Shown here: one piece after another, positions 43,431 through 52,708 of the stretch
How the letters are laid out: each line of letters starts with the position of its first letter
How positions within the stretch are numbered: the first letter of the stretch is position 1
Assembly: GCF_006439055.1 (NCBI RefSeq)
Contig: NZ_RCZC01000013.1
Location: 17,965-81,964 of the forward strand
Direction: 5' to 3'
Source: Sphingomonas glacialis
GTDB taxonomy: Bacteria > Pseudomonadota > Alphaproteobacteria > Sphingomonadales > Sphingomonadaceae
DNA: 64,000 nucleotides
Notes under the pieces: model-generated
What the model saw: the letters and a program-made list of their open reading frames with translations, nothing else
The model's database searches: none
What the model was told of the DNA's origin: nothing
Made by a program: the position numbers and the translations under genes

Positions 43431-43452
43431 AAATTGTCGACGTCGACAATTT
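43431..43452. promoter_or_regulatory. Putative LacI operator upstream of secreted GH32
   Basis: A perfect 22-base palindrome whose core is TTGTCGACGTCGACAA, flanked symmetrically by AAA and TTT. It lies about 76 bases before the GTG start, in the promoter of the secreted GH32, and matches the sites at the divergent TonB/lacI gap. Confidence 0.85.
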
Positions 43453-43454
43453 AG

Positions 43455-43891
43455 GGTGGACATGGGGTTTCGAGAGGGGCAGCTCAGTGGAGCTTGGAGG
43501 CACGTCCGTGATCCGATGGAGTGACCCACAACCGGCCATTCCGAGGCGCCTTCTGATATCCCAAGTCCGGTCATACGTTCATCGAACCTCTGCCTCGGAT
43601 CGGCCATTAACAGGCGATCCGGGCAGTCAGCGCCAATTCTTAGTCCAACTCCCGGGTCCGATCGCACGATGCCCCCTTCAAACGGCAGCCTTGAATCAAC
43701 CCGCGGGTCCCGGGCCAAGCTTTGCCAACGATGCCTCGTTATCACGGCCCCTCCCTCCACCGCGTCGCAGATGATCGGTATCTTATTCACAAATAGAAGG
43801 ACTAGCGGGTGACAGTATGATGCGCCGCTCATCGGCCAGCAAGAAACCCGGGCGTACAGGGTGTCTGACTTAGACGAGCGGAGTTGTCGCC
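43455..43891. other. No gene seen; contains one repeat copy
   Basis: This 437-base gap separates the secreted GH32 promoter from the second ECF sigma gene. Both strands hold short frames without ribosome sites or family resemblance. One dispersed-repeat copy lies in its left third. Confidence 0.45.
43550..43584 (+). repeat. Dispersed intergenic repeat (copy 9, short form)
   Basis: CTTCTGATATCCCAAGTCCG followed by GTCATACGTTCATCG resembles the right half of the repeat family. Confidence 0.45.
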
Positions 43892-44485
43892 ATGTACCAC
43901 GCACGCTTTAACGTGACCGCTACGGATACGCTTTTCGCAGAGCTTTTAGATCGTCATAGAACGCCGCTTCGCGCCCATGCACGTCGCCTGACCGGAAACA
44001 GCATCGATGCGGTTGATCTTGTCCAGGACACAATGCTGCGGTGTTGGTCGGCCCGGAACAGCTTCGAGCCGGGTAGCAATTTCGGGGCCTGGAGCCGGGT
44101 GGTGATGCGCAACAGCTTCCTTTCGACTCATCGCCGCGATCGTTTCCATGCCAGTCTGCCGGAAGAAGCGTTCGATCGCATGCCCGGTGTCGAGGGCGGG
44201 CAGGACCAGGCCGTGGAGTTGCGGGACATCGGATGGGCACTCGGCAAGCTTAGTTCAGACCAGCGCGACGCAGTGGTGCTCGCCGGGAACGGCGTATCAA
44301 TCGAAGACGCCGCACGTGAGCTCGCTATACCAGAAGGCACTTTCAAAAGCCGGGTGGCGCGCGGCAGAGTGCGTCTCCGACAACTGATCGAGGACCCTGC
44401 TGCCAAGTCGCTCTCACCAATGGTGCGCAAGGACAAACCCTGGGAACGCCGCAATTGGGAAGGAGTGCTGATCGGTCGCTTGTGA
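43892..44485 (+). CDS. ECF sigma factor, EcfG-like in size and motifs
   Basis: 197 residues. Region 2 contains DAVDLVQDTMLRCWSARNSFEPGSN (quoted in part: DAVDLVQDTMLRCW and FGAWSRVVMRNSFLS). Region 4 contains LSSDQRDAVVLAGNGVS, IEDAARELAIPEGTFKSRVARGR. The motif NFGAWSRVVMRN is typical of the EcfG/general-stress group. No anti-sigma (NepR) or PhyR gene is adjacent, so it is an orphan here. The ATG follows GCGGAG. The last 25 residues (KDKPWERRNWEGVLIGRL) extend beyond the usual domain and may regulate it. Confidence 0.85.
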   Translation: MYHARFNVTATDTLFAELLDRHRTPLRAHARRLTGNSIDAVDLVQDTMLRCWSARNSFEPGSNFGAWSRVVMRNSFLSTHRRDRFHASLPEEAFDRMPGVEGGQDQAVELRDIGWALGKLSSDQRDAVVLAGNGVSIEDAARELAIPEGTFKSRVARGRVRLRQLIEDPAAKSLSPMVRKDKPWERRNWEGVLIGRL

Positions 44486-44656
44486 TGCAAAAAATAAAAA
44501 TTCTGCGGCACGAAAGCCGACATTCCGCCACTGCCTTTTGCAGCAGCCAAGCCGTTCATATCGCACGCTGTCTTTTCATCGTTGAAAAAGCGACACCCTT
44601 GCAACGGTAATCATGATGCCGCTTGCTAGGATAGCGCGTCCCAATATCATCTCGAC

Positions 44657-45322
44657 ATGAAATTTTTAGCTGTTCTTCTCGTCTTTGCATCCCCCGCGAT
44701 AGGAGCAGAGCTTAGCTATCCCCCCAAAGGATCTGCCCAACAACGAGCAGATTTTGAACGCGGGCAAGCCAATCAAGCGAAATTCGAGCAACGGCTTTTT
44801 ACTGAAGCAGGCTTCAGGCCGCTGGCTGACATGCTCGAATCGAAAAGGATCGTTCGCCGGGCACTGTTTGAAGATCCATACATGATACTACCGATTCCCG
44901 GTGTTGAAGCAGAGCATCTATCGGATGGGACAGTGACCATCAGGGTTGTGGGGCGAGCCGGCGAGAGCGACCCAGTAAATCTCCCCGCCTCGGCGTGGGA
45001 GCATCTAACGAGCTTGGAGGGGAATATGCTGGCACCGAAGCCGTATGTACCGTGGGACCCGCCCAAACCCGATCTTCCGTCACTACCGCCCCCGCCAATA
45101 TGTCATGGCTGGATCGTCCGGTTTGGAACGTCGGAAGACGCGGTGCAGGGCAGCGGAAGCTGGGCGCAATGTGGAGGTAAGGACCAGCCAGGTACGGCAT
45201 TTGCTGTTGAGATGGCGCGGCTTGCCGTAGAAAGTCATCTTGGTTGCAAGTTCGATCCTACAAACCCGTTTTGGTCATTCAGCAGCTGTTTCATGCCCCG
45301 CCCTACATCAGCGACAAACTGA
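44657..45322 (+). CDS. Secreted protein of unknown function
   Basis: 221 residues with a signal peptide (about 1-17, ending AIGAE). A charged helical N-terminal half is followed by a Pro-rich linker (PWDPPKPDLPSLPPPP) and a C-terminal part with four cysteines (PICHGW, AQCGG, LGCKF, SSCFM), probably two disulfides. No family recognised. The following secreted protein gene is on the same strand but 325 bases away. Confidence 0.6.
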   Translation: MKFLAVLLVFASPAIGAELSYPPKGSAQQRADFERGQANQAKFEQRLFTEAGFRPLADMLESKRIVRRALFEDPYMILPIPGVEAEHLSDGTVTIRVVGRAGESDPVNLPASAWEHLTSLEGNMLAPKPYVPWDPPKPDLPSLPPPPICHGWIVRFGTSEDAVQGSGSWAQCGGKDQPGTAFAVEMARLAVESHLGCKFDPTNPFWSFSSCFMPRPTSATN

Positions 45323-45647
45323 CAGACAGACTTACAAATTGCGAAATGGACCCCTTTCGCGATGACGGTGCGGCTGCTTTCGGCATCGAACGATGTGCTC
45401 CTAGACGGCAAGATCTGATCGACAGGGGTCCGTCAGCTTTGCGGCAACGACGACCCAGTTCGGGCCATTCAGGTTGCACTTTCCGCTGCCCAAAAACAGA
45501 CATCGGTTCATCGAGAAATTGCAGCCGGTTTCTGGTCGTCGGCCTGTCCGTCGATCATCGATGATATCTGAAACGAGACCGTCAGCTGGTCCGCAAGGAG
45601 GCTAGCATTCGAACACATAAAGCCGACGGTTATCGGAGCTTGTCGAT
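45323..45647. other. No gene seen; short repeat-like sequences
   Basis: No supportable gene. It holds a degenerate right end of the dispersed repeat (CCCAGTTCGGGCCATTCAG near 45453) and, close by, CAGACATCGGTTCATCG, a second short motif seen elsewhere in the window. Confidence 0.4.
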
Positions 45648-46400
45648 ATGATGACCTTGTTACTGCTCTCGACGGTAGCGATTATGGTCGGCGGCCCAGC
45701 GCCGGGTCCGCGATCCGCCACACCCAGGATTGCCGAGGTAGTCACATCCCTGGACGACATAATTTCCCAGCCAGACGATTATAATGGAACGTCTGTGCGG
45801 CTTGTTGGTCAGATCGACCGGTGCCAAGGGTGGGGGTGCAGAGTGTGCCCCAAAGAGGCAACGCCGGAAAACCCGATGTCCAGCCGATGCTTGTCGCTTT
45901 CATGGGATTGGCAGCGCGGCACGACACCTGCGCGGGGTTTCAGCTTTGACGCCGTCTACCGTTACGCGACGGTCGAATTGATTGCGCGCTTCGATAAATC
46001 TTGCCTGGGTAAAGAGGTGATATGCACTGATCGCGCTTCGGTTTTGCTCGACGCACGGGCTATCCATGTTCTTAAGCGTCGGCCTAGCGCCCTCGGGCTT
46101 GGAAGCAGAAGCGAGCGAGATCGTCTCGTTGACGCCCCAGCCGAGACAACTGCGGACCTGACAACATTGCTTGCCGACGGTTTTGAACGTGGTCCCGCAG
46201 GACCCGACTATCGGGCGTATGCCTACCAAAGCGATCCGGTAGCGGCAAAAGCCGCGGTGATCTGCCGGTCCTACGGCAAGGACGATAACGCCAAGTGGCC
46301 AATAGATGCCGCGGCTGTCTTAGCCCCGAGTTCGGAGGACCGTTTCCGTTGTTATTGGGCCGATCGGTCGGATGGTCGCTGGTTCATCCATCCAGATTGA
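45648..46400 (+). CDS. Secreted Cys-rich protein of unknown function
   Basis: 250 residues with an N-terminal hydrophobic stretch (MMTLLLLSTVAIMVGG) as signal peptide or anchor. Mature residues 30-150 look like an OB-like or beta domain (GTSVRLVGQIDRCQGWGCRVCP). Eight cysteines occur (RCQGWGCRVC, RCLSL, SCLGKEVIC, VICRS, RCYW), likely disulfide-bonded. The GTSVRLVGQI start recalls nucleic-acid or lipid binding OB modules in exported proteins, which I offer only as a resemblance. No partner gene. Confidence 0.6.
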   Translation: MMTLLLLSTVAIMVGGPAPGPRSATPRIAEVVTSLDDIISQPDDYNGTSVRLVGQIDRCQGWGCRVCPKEATPENPMSSRCLSLSWDWQRGTTPARGFSFDAVYRYATVELIARFDKSCLGKEVICTDRASVLLDARAIHVLKRRPSALGLGSRSERDRLVDAPAETTADLTTLLADGFERGPAGPDYRAYAYQSDPVAAKAAVICRSYGKDDNAKWPIDAAAVLAPSSEDRFRCYWADRSDGRWFIHPD

Positions 46401-46513
46401 CAAAGAAGTTCCTTTTGGCGAGGCGCCGGAAGGGTTTGCGGTCTGTGAAATACGCCAGCTAATGCCCGACAAACGCGATTGAATGTGGACCGTTAGGCGT
46501 TGCTACGGCTTCC

Positions 46514-46576
46514 AAGACCCAGATCCGGACGCCCAGGGCACCACTGTCGCTTCCCAACTCCGGCCATTCATTCATG
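46514..46576 (+). repeat. Dispersed intergenic repeat (copy 10, long form)
   Basis: Long copy: AAGACCCAGATCCGGACGCC at the left and CGCTTCCCAACTCCGGCCAT then TCATTCATG at the right. The opposite strand reads MNEWPELGSDSGALGVRIWV. It directly abuts the IS3 remnant, so it may mark the insertion site. Confidence 0.7.
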
Positions 46577-46599
46577 TTGGCTGCGCAGTACAACATTGG

Positions 46600-46990
46600 G
46601 TGCAAGCACGCCGATACGGCCGGGAATGCCTGACTTGCATCGTCGATACCTCGCTGTCCCGTCCGCGGGTCGTTCGTGAACTGAGCGCCATCGCCGAACG
46701 TCGCGGGCTGCCGTGCATGATAGTCAGCGACAATGGCACCGAGTTGACCAGTCACGCCGTCCTCGGCTGGTGCCAGGACGCCGCATCGCGCCGGGGAAGC
46801 CCCAACAGAACGGTTCTGTGGAACCATTTAAAGGTCGCTTGCGCGACAAATGCTTGAACGAGCACCTGTTCCCTTCGCCAGTTGCGGCGAGACGGCGCAT
46901 CGAGGCCTGGCGGACGGTCTACGACACCGTGCATCCGCCGAGTAGCCTTGACGGGTTGGCACCCGACGAGTTTACGAACCGCCCCCGCCA
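46600..46990 (+). pseudogene. IS3-family transposase (ORF B) fragment
   Basis: Two frames carry the remnant. The first gives RECLTCIVDTSLSRPRVVREL and the catalytic-region VSDNGTELTSHAVLGWCQD. The second, after a frame change near 46795, gives IAPGKPQQNG, VEPFKGRLRDKCLNEHLFPS and LDGLAPDEF, including the DDE Glu region. Typical IS3 ORF B continues in a single frame, so this piece is inactive and lacks its N-terminal half and ORF A. Confidence 0.8.
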
Positions 46991-47110
46991 AGGGCACATG
47001 GACACCGAAGCTAAGGTATCAGCGATCTGAAATGGGGAGCAGGTCACGCGCGACGCGGGTAAACCAACGGTTCTCATCGGCTGCGCATCTAAGAATGAAG
47101 TCTTCATCTA

Positions 47111-47509
47111 CTAAAGTCCTGAGAAAACCCGTGCAACTTCTATCAATAAGTTTCGTGCGTCGAACGGTTTCCGAATATATGCGTTGGCACCGTGCTCACG
47201 AGCTATACGTTCAGACCATTGGCTCCGACGTGAAGTCATCATCACTATCGGAATCGCGCGAAACCGCGCCGATGCCCTGAATTCATTTAAAAGTGTCATG
47301 CCAGGCTTGCCCGGCAGACCGCAGTCGAGAAGAACAATGTCGGGGGCCTCATACCACGCGATGTCCATGGCGTCTTCGCCATTGGCGACGCAGATCACGT
47401 CATAGCCCGCTTCGGACAATATCCGCGTCGCAATTGCACAAATGATCGGATCGTCGTCAATTATTAGGACCTTTGTTACATCGCTCGGTGCCGTAGCGCT
47501 TACGTCCAC
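47111..47509 (-). CDS. Single-domain response regulator
   Basis: 132 residues, receiver only: acidic pocket IIDDDP, phosphoacceptor Asp62 in IVLLDCGLPG, Thr in MMTSRR, Lys in YIRKPFD. With no output domain it probably shuttles phosphate or acts by protein binding. Its start overlaps the end of the next receiver gene by ten bases, and both lie downstream of the 1301-residue hybrid kinase on the same strand. Confidence 0.88.
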   Translation of the reverse strand: MDVSATAPSDVTKVLIIDDDPIICAIATRILSEAGYDVICVANGEDAMDIAWYEAPDIVLLDCGLPGKPGMTLLNEFRASARFRAIPIVMMTSRRSQWSERIAREHGANAYIRKPFDARNLLIEVARVFSGL

Positions 47510-47913
47510 GCCTTTCCTCCACTCATCATCGCTTCAGCATTGCCGACCAACCGAACCGCATCGAACGGCTTTCGCAGATAAGCATTAGCGCCTTCATAAC
47601 GTACGATACGCTCATCGCTTTCGCGGCCGGTGAGCAAAAGTACGGGCAGGCTTTGCAACTGCGAAGATTCTCGCACGATGTGAAGCAACTGAACGCCCGA
47701 CAGCCCCGGCATATTGCAATCCGGTACAAGAAAATCCGGCGGCCGGCGCTTGATTCTCTCCAAGGCTGAAAAGCCGTCAAGAAGCCCGCCTAACGCGTGG
47801 CCGGCTGTCATAAAAGCATCCGGGACGAGGCGTGCTATGATCTCGCGATCATCAACCAATATGACACTGCCAGGATCAATCCTCTTCCCACACCAATTCG
47901 AACGCACCCTCAA
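47500..47913 (-). CDS. Single-domain response regulator
   Basis: 137 residues, receiver only: ILVDDREI, phosphoacceptor Asp65 in LVPDCNMPG, LLLTGRE and YLRKPFDA. The listed start is a TTG; other starts a few codons in are possible because no strong ribosome site is clear. It overlaps the following receiver gene and lies 81 bases after the hybrid kinase gene, so the three are probably one operon and the receivers are likely targets of its Hpt domain. Confidence 0.83.
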   Translation of the reverse strand: MRVRSNWCGKRIDPGSVILVDDREIIARLVPDAFMTAGHALGGLLDGFSALERIKRRPPDFLVPDCNMPGLSGVQLLHIVRESSQLQSLPVLLLTGRESDERIVRYEGANAYLRKPFDAVRLVGNAEAMMSGGKAWT

Positions 47914-47994
47914 TATTTCGCTGCGTGGGTCGAATGGCTCTTACTACGAGTCCCTTATTTATTCAGTTGTTACTAGGCGGTAAGACGCTGCCCC

Positions 47995-50900
47995 TTACGC
48001 GGCGTCGGCGAGCTTTGGCCATCCATCTGACAAAACGCTGAGCGTTTCGTCTGAAGCAACGCGCGTTAGCTGCGCCTCAAGTTCGGCGGCAGCCGACCCC
48101 AATGCCGCTTCGCCGAAGAAGCCCGCTGTTCCTGCCAATTTATGGAGCAAATCGGTTATGTGGGCTAGGCTTTGCTTGTCGAGATGCTTCTCCCGGACCG
48201 CCGTAGCGATAACTTTCAGTGTCGTCTCCCGACGTTCAAGATATAGATCTTGTATCGAGTCCGCGGATAATAGGACGGGCTGGTCTAACGCTTTTTCACG
48301 CATGGTGTTTTTTACGAAACGGCTGATAACATCGGTCAGGTCCCGCGTGCGAACCGGCTTGGACAAATGCGTCTGCATCCCGGCTTCTAGACAGGCCCTA
48401 ATGTCATCCTGATACGCGTTGGCAGTCAACGCGACTATCGGCAGCCGCTCGGCCGAGAAGCCGCGTGCCCGCAACCGGCGCGTCGCCTCCAACCCGTCAA
48501 CAAGCGGCATCTGCATGTCCATGAAGACCAGGTCGTATGGCTTCCCGTCAGCAGCGGCGTCCTCGACCATCCTCACCGCCTCGGCGCCATCTTTAGCGAT
48601 CGCGGCGTCGAAGTTGGCGGCGGTCGCTAGAGAAAGCATCAGCATCTGATTGATCTCGTAATCCTCGGCAATGAGGATGCGCGCGCGCTTGGCAAGTGGC
48701 TCATTGCGCTCTGCTGCTGCGAAGGCAGCCTGCTCGTTTGAATTTCTCGTGGTGACCTGCAGGGGAAGCCGGATCGTGAAGGTAGACCCTTTGTCCAATT
48801 CGCTGCGCACGTCGATTGCGCCGCCCATCAGGCGGGCCAATTCGCTGCTAATCGAAAGCCCAAGGCCAGTTCCCCCGAAACGCCGCGCAATCGAGCCGTC
48901 AGCCTGCGCGAATTGTTGGAAGATCGCATTCAAACGATCGTCGGGAATGCCAACGCCAGTGTCGATGACTTCGATTAGCAGCGTCTGGTCGAGCACTGAA
49001 GCCCGAACCGTCACGCCACCCGTGTCGGTAAACTTGAGGGCATTGCCGATCAGGTTAAGGGCGATCTGCCGAATGCGCAGTGCGTCACTCAAGATATATT
49101 CCGGCAGCACTGGATCGATGTCGAGCGTCAACAGGAGGCCCTTCGACATCGCCACAGCCTCCATCAACCGCACGCAGTTTTGCAATTTGTGCCGCAGGTC
49201 CACCGGTTCGCTAGAAATCTCCATCTGTCCCGAGTCGATTTTCGAAATGTCTAGAATATCATTGAGCAGCCGCATCATTGCTCGCCCAGACTCCGCGATG
49301 AGTTGCACTTGGCGCTGCTGCTCCTGGTCGAGGCTGCTGGCAGCGAGGAGCTCGGTAAATCCCAGCACTCCGTTCATCGGAGTGCGAATCTCATGGCTCA
49401 TATTAGCTAAGAATGCAGCCTTCGCGGACGTCGCATTCTCTGCGTTCGCACGCGCCTGACGCAAAGCCTCCTCCATCTCTTTTTTAGATGAGACATCGCG
49501 AATCGACGCAATGACTTCGCTCGGCCGACCTGCTACGTCGCGTACCAAGCCACAATTGGCTTCGAGCCAGCGATAGACTCCCGGTTCGCCTGCCAATTCT
49601 GACCGGTAGGTGATGATCGTCTCGGACAACGAGCCGCTTGCCAAATTGAGGAACGCATCGGTGACGGTCGCGCAATCTTCAGGATGGAAGCGCGCAAGCA
49701 TCTGGCGACCGACTATTTGCGCCGGGTCAATGCCCGTTAGCCGCCCAACCGACGGCGAGGCGTAACGGCAGCGGCCATCGAGTCCGATGCGGAAGACGGC
49801 ATCCGTGGCGTTGGTAGCGAGCAATTCCAGCTGGGCTTCACGCTCGGCAAGCTTCACTTCGGCAGCACGGCGCTCAGTTATGTCAATATTGACGCCGACG
49901 AAGCTGCTAACCACACCCTTCTCGTCAACTTCTGGCCGGCCGATCCCATCGACCCACGAGATAGACCCATCCTTGCGCACCCAACGCCACTCCTCGCGGA
50001 AAGCGCGCCGCTCCGCGACCGCGGCGGCCCATGCCGCATAGACCCTATCGCGATCATCGGGATGGAGCGAAGTCGTCCAGCCGTCGTTCCTCCAGCTGTC
50101 GTCCTCAAATCCCGTCAGCCGCAACCACGCGTCGTTGACATATTGGCAGTTGCCTGTGCCGTCCGTACGAAAGATCCCAGCTGGCGCTAGATTTGCCAGC
50201 GTTTGGAACTTACGCTCGCTATCGCGTAGCGCCTCGGTCGCAGCACGCTGCACCGTGACATCGACGATCACACCGACGTATCCAGTCAGCGTGCCATTCT
50301 CGTCGAATTCGGCGGCGTTTACAGTCTCGACCCAAAGGTCGTCCCCTGCAACACCGCGCAATCGCACTGTTCGGCGGCGCACGTCGCCAGCCGCATGAAA
50401 GCCGGTAAATGCCGGATCATCGGCATAGGCTTGGGGATCGGCAACTGCTTGCATCCAGCCGCTTCCTAGCGATTCGTTGACCGTCAGACCAACTTTTTCG
50501 CACCAGAGCCGATTGACGTAGGTGACCTGTCCTAGCGCATCGGCGCGGAAGATCCCGACGGGCGCCGCTTCGGCCATGCAGCGAAAGCGCGCTTCGCTTT
50601 CGGCGAGTTCGCGATCGTGATGCACGGCCTCGCTGACGTCCCGGATATTGCCCGTCGTCCCGATGAAGCGTCCGTCGCCATCTGTCAGCCGCCGGACGAG
50701 CACTTCGATGTGCCGGCGTTCGCCCGACGCCGTAAAGAACCGCTGCCGCAGCCTTGCCTCCTCGAGATCGCCGACCGCGATCTTCGGGTAAATGTCGAGC
50801 GTGACCGCCTTGTCCTCGGTATGGAGCAGCTTCGTCGTCGTCCAACCGAGGCTCTCTCTGACGGAATAGCCGGTGAGGTTCTCCCACGCCGGGTTGAGGA

Positions 50901-51900
50901 AGATCCAGCGGCCCGCCGTATCGGTGCGGAAAACGACCTCCTGCATGTTGTCGAGGATCGTGCTCGTAAAGGATTGCGCGTCAGCCAGTTGCCGACGCAG
51001 CGTTTCGCGGCCCGCCAATACAGTCGCGACCGGTAGCCCCATGGCGAACGCTGTTGCGAGGAACGCTTGCAGGACCAAAATCTTCGCTGCCACGTCCCCA
51101 TGGACAAGCATGATCGGGCCGGTTCCGAGGAATGTCGCGATCGAGGCGACGACCGCTACGATCCCAACGCTTGCGGCAGTTCCAGGAATGCCGGCGCGAA
51201 ACGCAGCCACGATCACGATCGGGCATGCAAGGAAGAGAAACGGAAAGCGTTCCTGCGAAAAAATCAGCACCGAGCCGATCAGTGCGAGACAAAGCAGCAC
51301 GCCCCAATTTGTCGCCGTTGATCGAGTCAATGGTCGACGTGCCCGCCACGCGTCGACCGCGACAAGGATTAGCGGAGTGACGATCGCTAGGCTTAGCCCA
51401 TCCGAGATTACCCAAGAGCCGTATGCAGTCAGCATGTCCTGATCGTTTGTCGCCAGACCAGTTAACGCGACCGCGCCCGACGCGAGTGGCGCCATAATAG
51501 CGAGGGCAAGGAACGCACCAAGCGTTCGCAGGTCCCCCACTTCGGGATTGCGGCCGAACGCCCGGCGCATGACGAAAATAGCGATGACGACTTCAGTAGC
51601 ATTCGCGAATGAAAGCGTCACTGCGACCGACGGAACGTCGCCGACCAGCATGTTCGTCACGACGTTCGCGGCAAAGCAGGCAGCGACGATCCACGGGCAG
51701 CTATTATTGCGGGTTCGGAGGAGGATCCCCACCAACACAGCATTGGGTAGCCAGAGGGCGGCAACTCGGCCTCCGGTGCGGGTTAAAGCAAGGCCAGCGT
51801 AGGCGAGTGCGCTGACGAGTCCCGCAATGGCAAGGATAGCAAGAACGCGCAGAACGAATTTAGCGCGACGTGATGTCGGCTCTACAATGATTTTCGTCAT
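47995..51900 (-). CDS. MASE1-PAS hybrid histidine kinase with receiver and Hpt
   Basis: 1301 residues. About residues 15-305 are a membrane MASE1 sensor (eight or so spans, RVAALWLPNAVLVGILL). Four PAS/PAC units follow (about 310-815). The HisKA His is at residue 836 (ANMSHEIRTPMNGVLGF), then the ATPase with DTGVGIPDDRLNAIFQQF and GTGLGLSIS. A receiver has Asp1128 (VFMDMQMPLVDG), and the C-terminal Hpt has His1253 (LLHKLAGTAGFFGEAAL). This is a complete His-Asp-His phosphorelay that could feed the single-domain receivers around it. The plus-strand receiver gene is divergent, with a 341-base gap. Confidence 0.92.
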   Translation of the reverse strand: MTKIIVEPTSRRAKFVLRVLAILAIAGLVSALAYAGLALTRTGGRVAALWLPNAVLVGILLRTRNNSCPWIVAACFAANVVTNMLVGDVPSVAVTLSFANATEVVIAIFVMRRAFGRNPEVGDLRTLGAFLALAIMAPLASGAVALTGLATNDQDMLTAYGSWVISDGLSLAIVTPLILVAVDAWRARRPLTRSTATNWGVLLCLALIGSVLIFSQERFPFLFLACPIVIVAAFRAGIPGTAASVGIVAVVASIATFLGTGPIMLVHGDVAAKILVLQAFLATAFAMGLPVATVLAGRETLRRQLADAQSFTSTILDNMQEVVFRTDTAGRWIFLNPAWENLTGYSVRESLGWTTTKLLHTEDKAVTLDIYPKIAVGDLEEARLRQRFFTASGERRHIEVLVRRLTDGDGRFIGTTGNIRDVSEAVHHDRELAESEARFRCMAEAAPVGIFRADALGQVTYVNRLWCEKVGLTVNESLGSGWMQAVADPQAYADDPAFTGFHAAGDVRRRTVRLRGVAGDDLWVETVNAAEFDENGTLTGYVGVIVDVTVQRAATEALRDSERKFQTLANLAPAGIFRTDGTGNCQYVNDAWLRLTGFEDDSWRNDGWTTSLHPDDRDRVYAAWAAAVAERRAFREEWRWVRKDGSISWVDGIGRPEVDEKGVVSSFVGVNIDITERRAAEVKLAEREAQLELLATNATDAVFRIGLDGRCRYASPSVGRLTGIDPAQIVGRQMLARFHPEDCATVTDAFLNLASGSLSETIITYRSELAGEPGVYRWLEANCGLVRDVAGRPSEVIASIRDVSSKKEMEEALRQARANAENATSAKAAFLANMSHEIRTPMNGVLGFTELLAASSLDQEQQRQVQLIAESGRAMMRLLNDILDISKIDSGQMEISSEPVDLRHKLQNCVRLMEAVAMSKGLLLTLDIDPVLPEYILSDALRIRQIALNLIGNALKFTDTGGVTVRASVLDQTLLIEVIDTGVGIPDDRLNAIFQQFAQADGSIARRFGGTGLGLSISSELARLMGGAIDVRSELDKGSTFTIRLPLQVTTRNSNEQAAFAAAERNEPLAKRARILIAEDYEINQMLMLSLATAANFDAAIAKDGAEAVRMVEDAAADGKPYDLVFMDMQMPLVDGLEATRRLRARGFSAERLPIVALTANAYQDDIRACLEAGMQTHLSKPVRTRDLTDVISRFVKNTMREKALDQPVLLSADSIQDLYLERRETTLKVIATAVREKHLDKQSLAHITDLLHKLAGTAGFFGEAALGSAAAELEAQLTRVASDETLSVLSDGWPKLADAA

Positions 51901-52241
51901 TTAAGAAACGCTAGCGGCGTTAGGTTAATTTTTGCGGAAAAGGTCCGCAGCGAGATTATCGCGCGCCTGCCAGTATCGGAAATTCTAGGGTGATTTGATC
52001 AAGGTAAAGTTGTTTCGTTACGCCTCGGCTTTCGCTCGTACCGATCCAAGTACGTCGGCCGCGGGCCGTAACGACAACATGTTTCTATGGTCGTCGATAC
52101 GATCACCACGGACGTCAGTTTTAGATAGCCCGTGCTTCCGCTTCGAACACGTGCACCGCAGCTTTACAGACGTTGGAAAGGAGTTCATAAATTGACCGGT
52201 TCGGCCACATTTTTGGCTCGACGATCACGGTAGGGCGTTTC
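51901..52241. other. Divergent promoter region, no gene seen
   Basis: The 341-base gap between the hybrid kinase and the plus-strand receiver gene. It has no supportable gene and probably holds both promoters. No recognisable operator was found. Confidence 0.45.
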
Positions 52242-52625
52242 TTGGACATTCTCTTCATCGAGGATGACGCGATGAACCGGCGGGTTGTTCGAGACATGCT
52301 CGACGTCGCCGGAGCTACAATGATCGAGGCGGAAAGCACCGAAATTGGCATAGGCCTCATCAACAATCACGATTTTGACCTCGTGTTGCTCGACTTACGC
52401 ATGCCGGGAACCGACGGATTCGAAACGCTACGCCAAATTCGCACTCGGAATGACGCAAAGTCAAATTTGAAGGTCATAGTGCTAACTGCCGACACAGCAT
52501 TTGACTTGCGCGCCCGTTGCGATGCCGCAGGGGCGAATGAGGTGCTATTTAAGCCAGTCGCCATGGACATTCTATTCGAAGCCATCGGCAAGGTTATGGC
52601 GAGCGCAGGCGGCATTATCAGGTGA
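52242..52625 (+). CDS. Single-domain response regulator
   Basis: 127 residues, receiver only, from a TTG: FIEDDAMNRR, phosphoacceptor Asp51 in LVLLDLRMPG, LTADT and FKPVAMD. Typical of CheY/DivK-type receivers. The TTG start has only a weak TAGGG upstream; no better start keeps the acidic pocket. It is transcribed away from the hybrid kinase. Confidence 0.85.
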   Translation: MDILFIEDDAMNRRVVRDMLDVAGATMIEAESTEIGIGLINNHDFDLVLLDLRMPGTDGFETLRQIRTRNDAKSNLKVIVLTADTAFDLRARCDAAGANEVLFKPVAMDILFEAIGKVMASAGGIIR

Positions 52626-52708
52626 GCCGCGCTGATAATGGCGTCGACGCATAGCTGACGCGTACGCCACACATCCATCAGATAACAGTCTGGCCCGCCC
52701 TGTATTCG

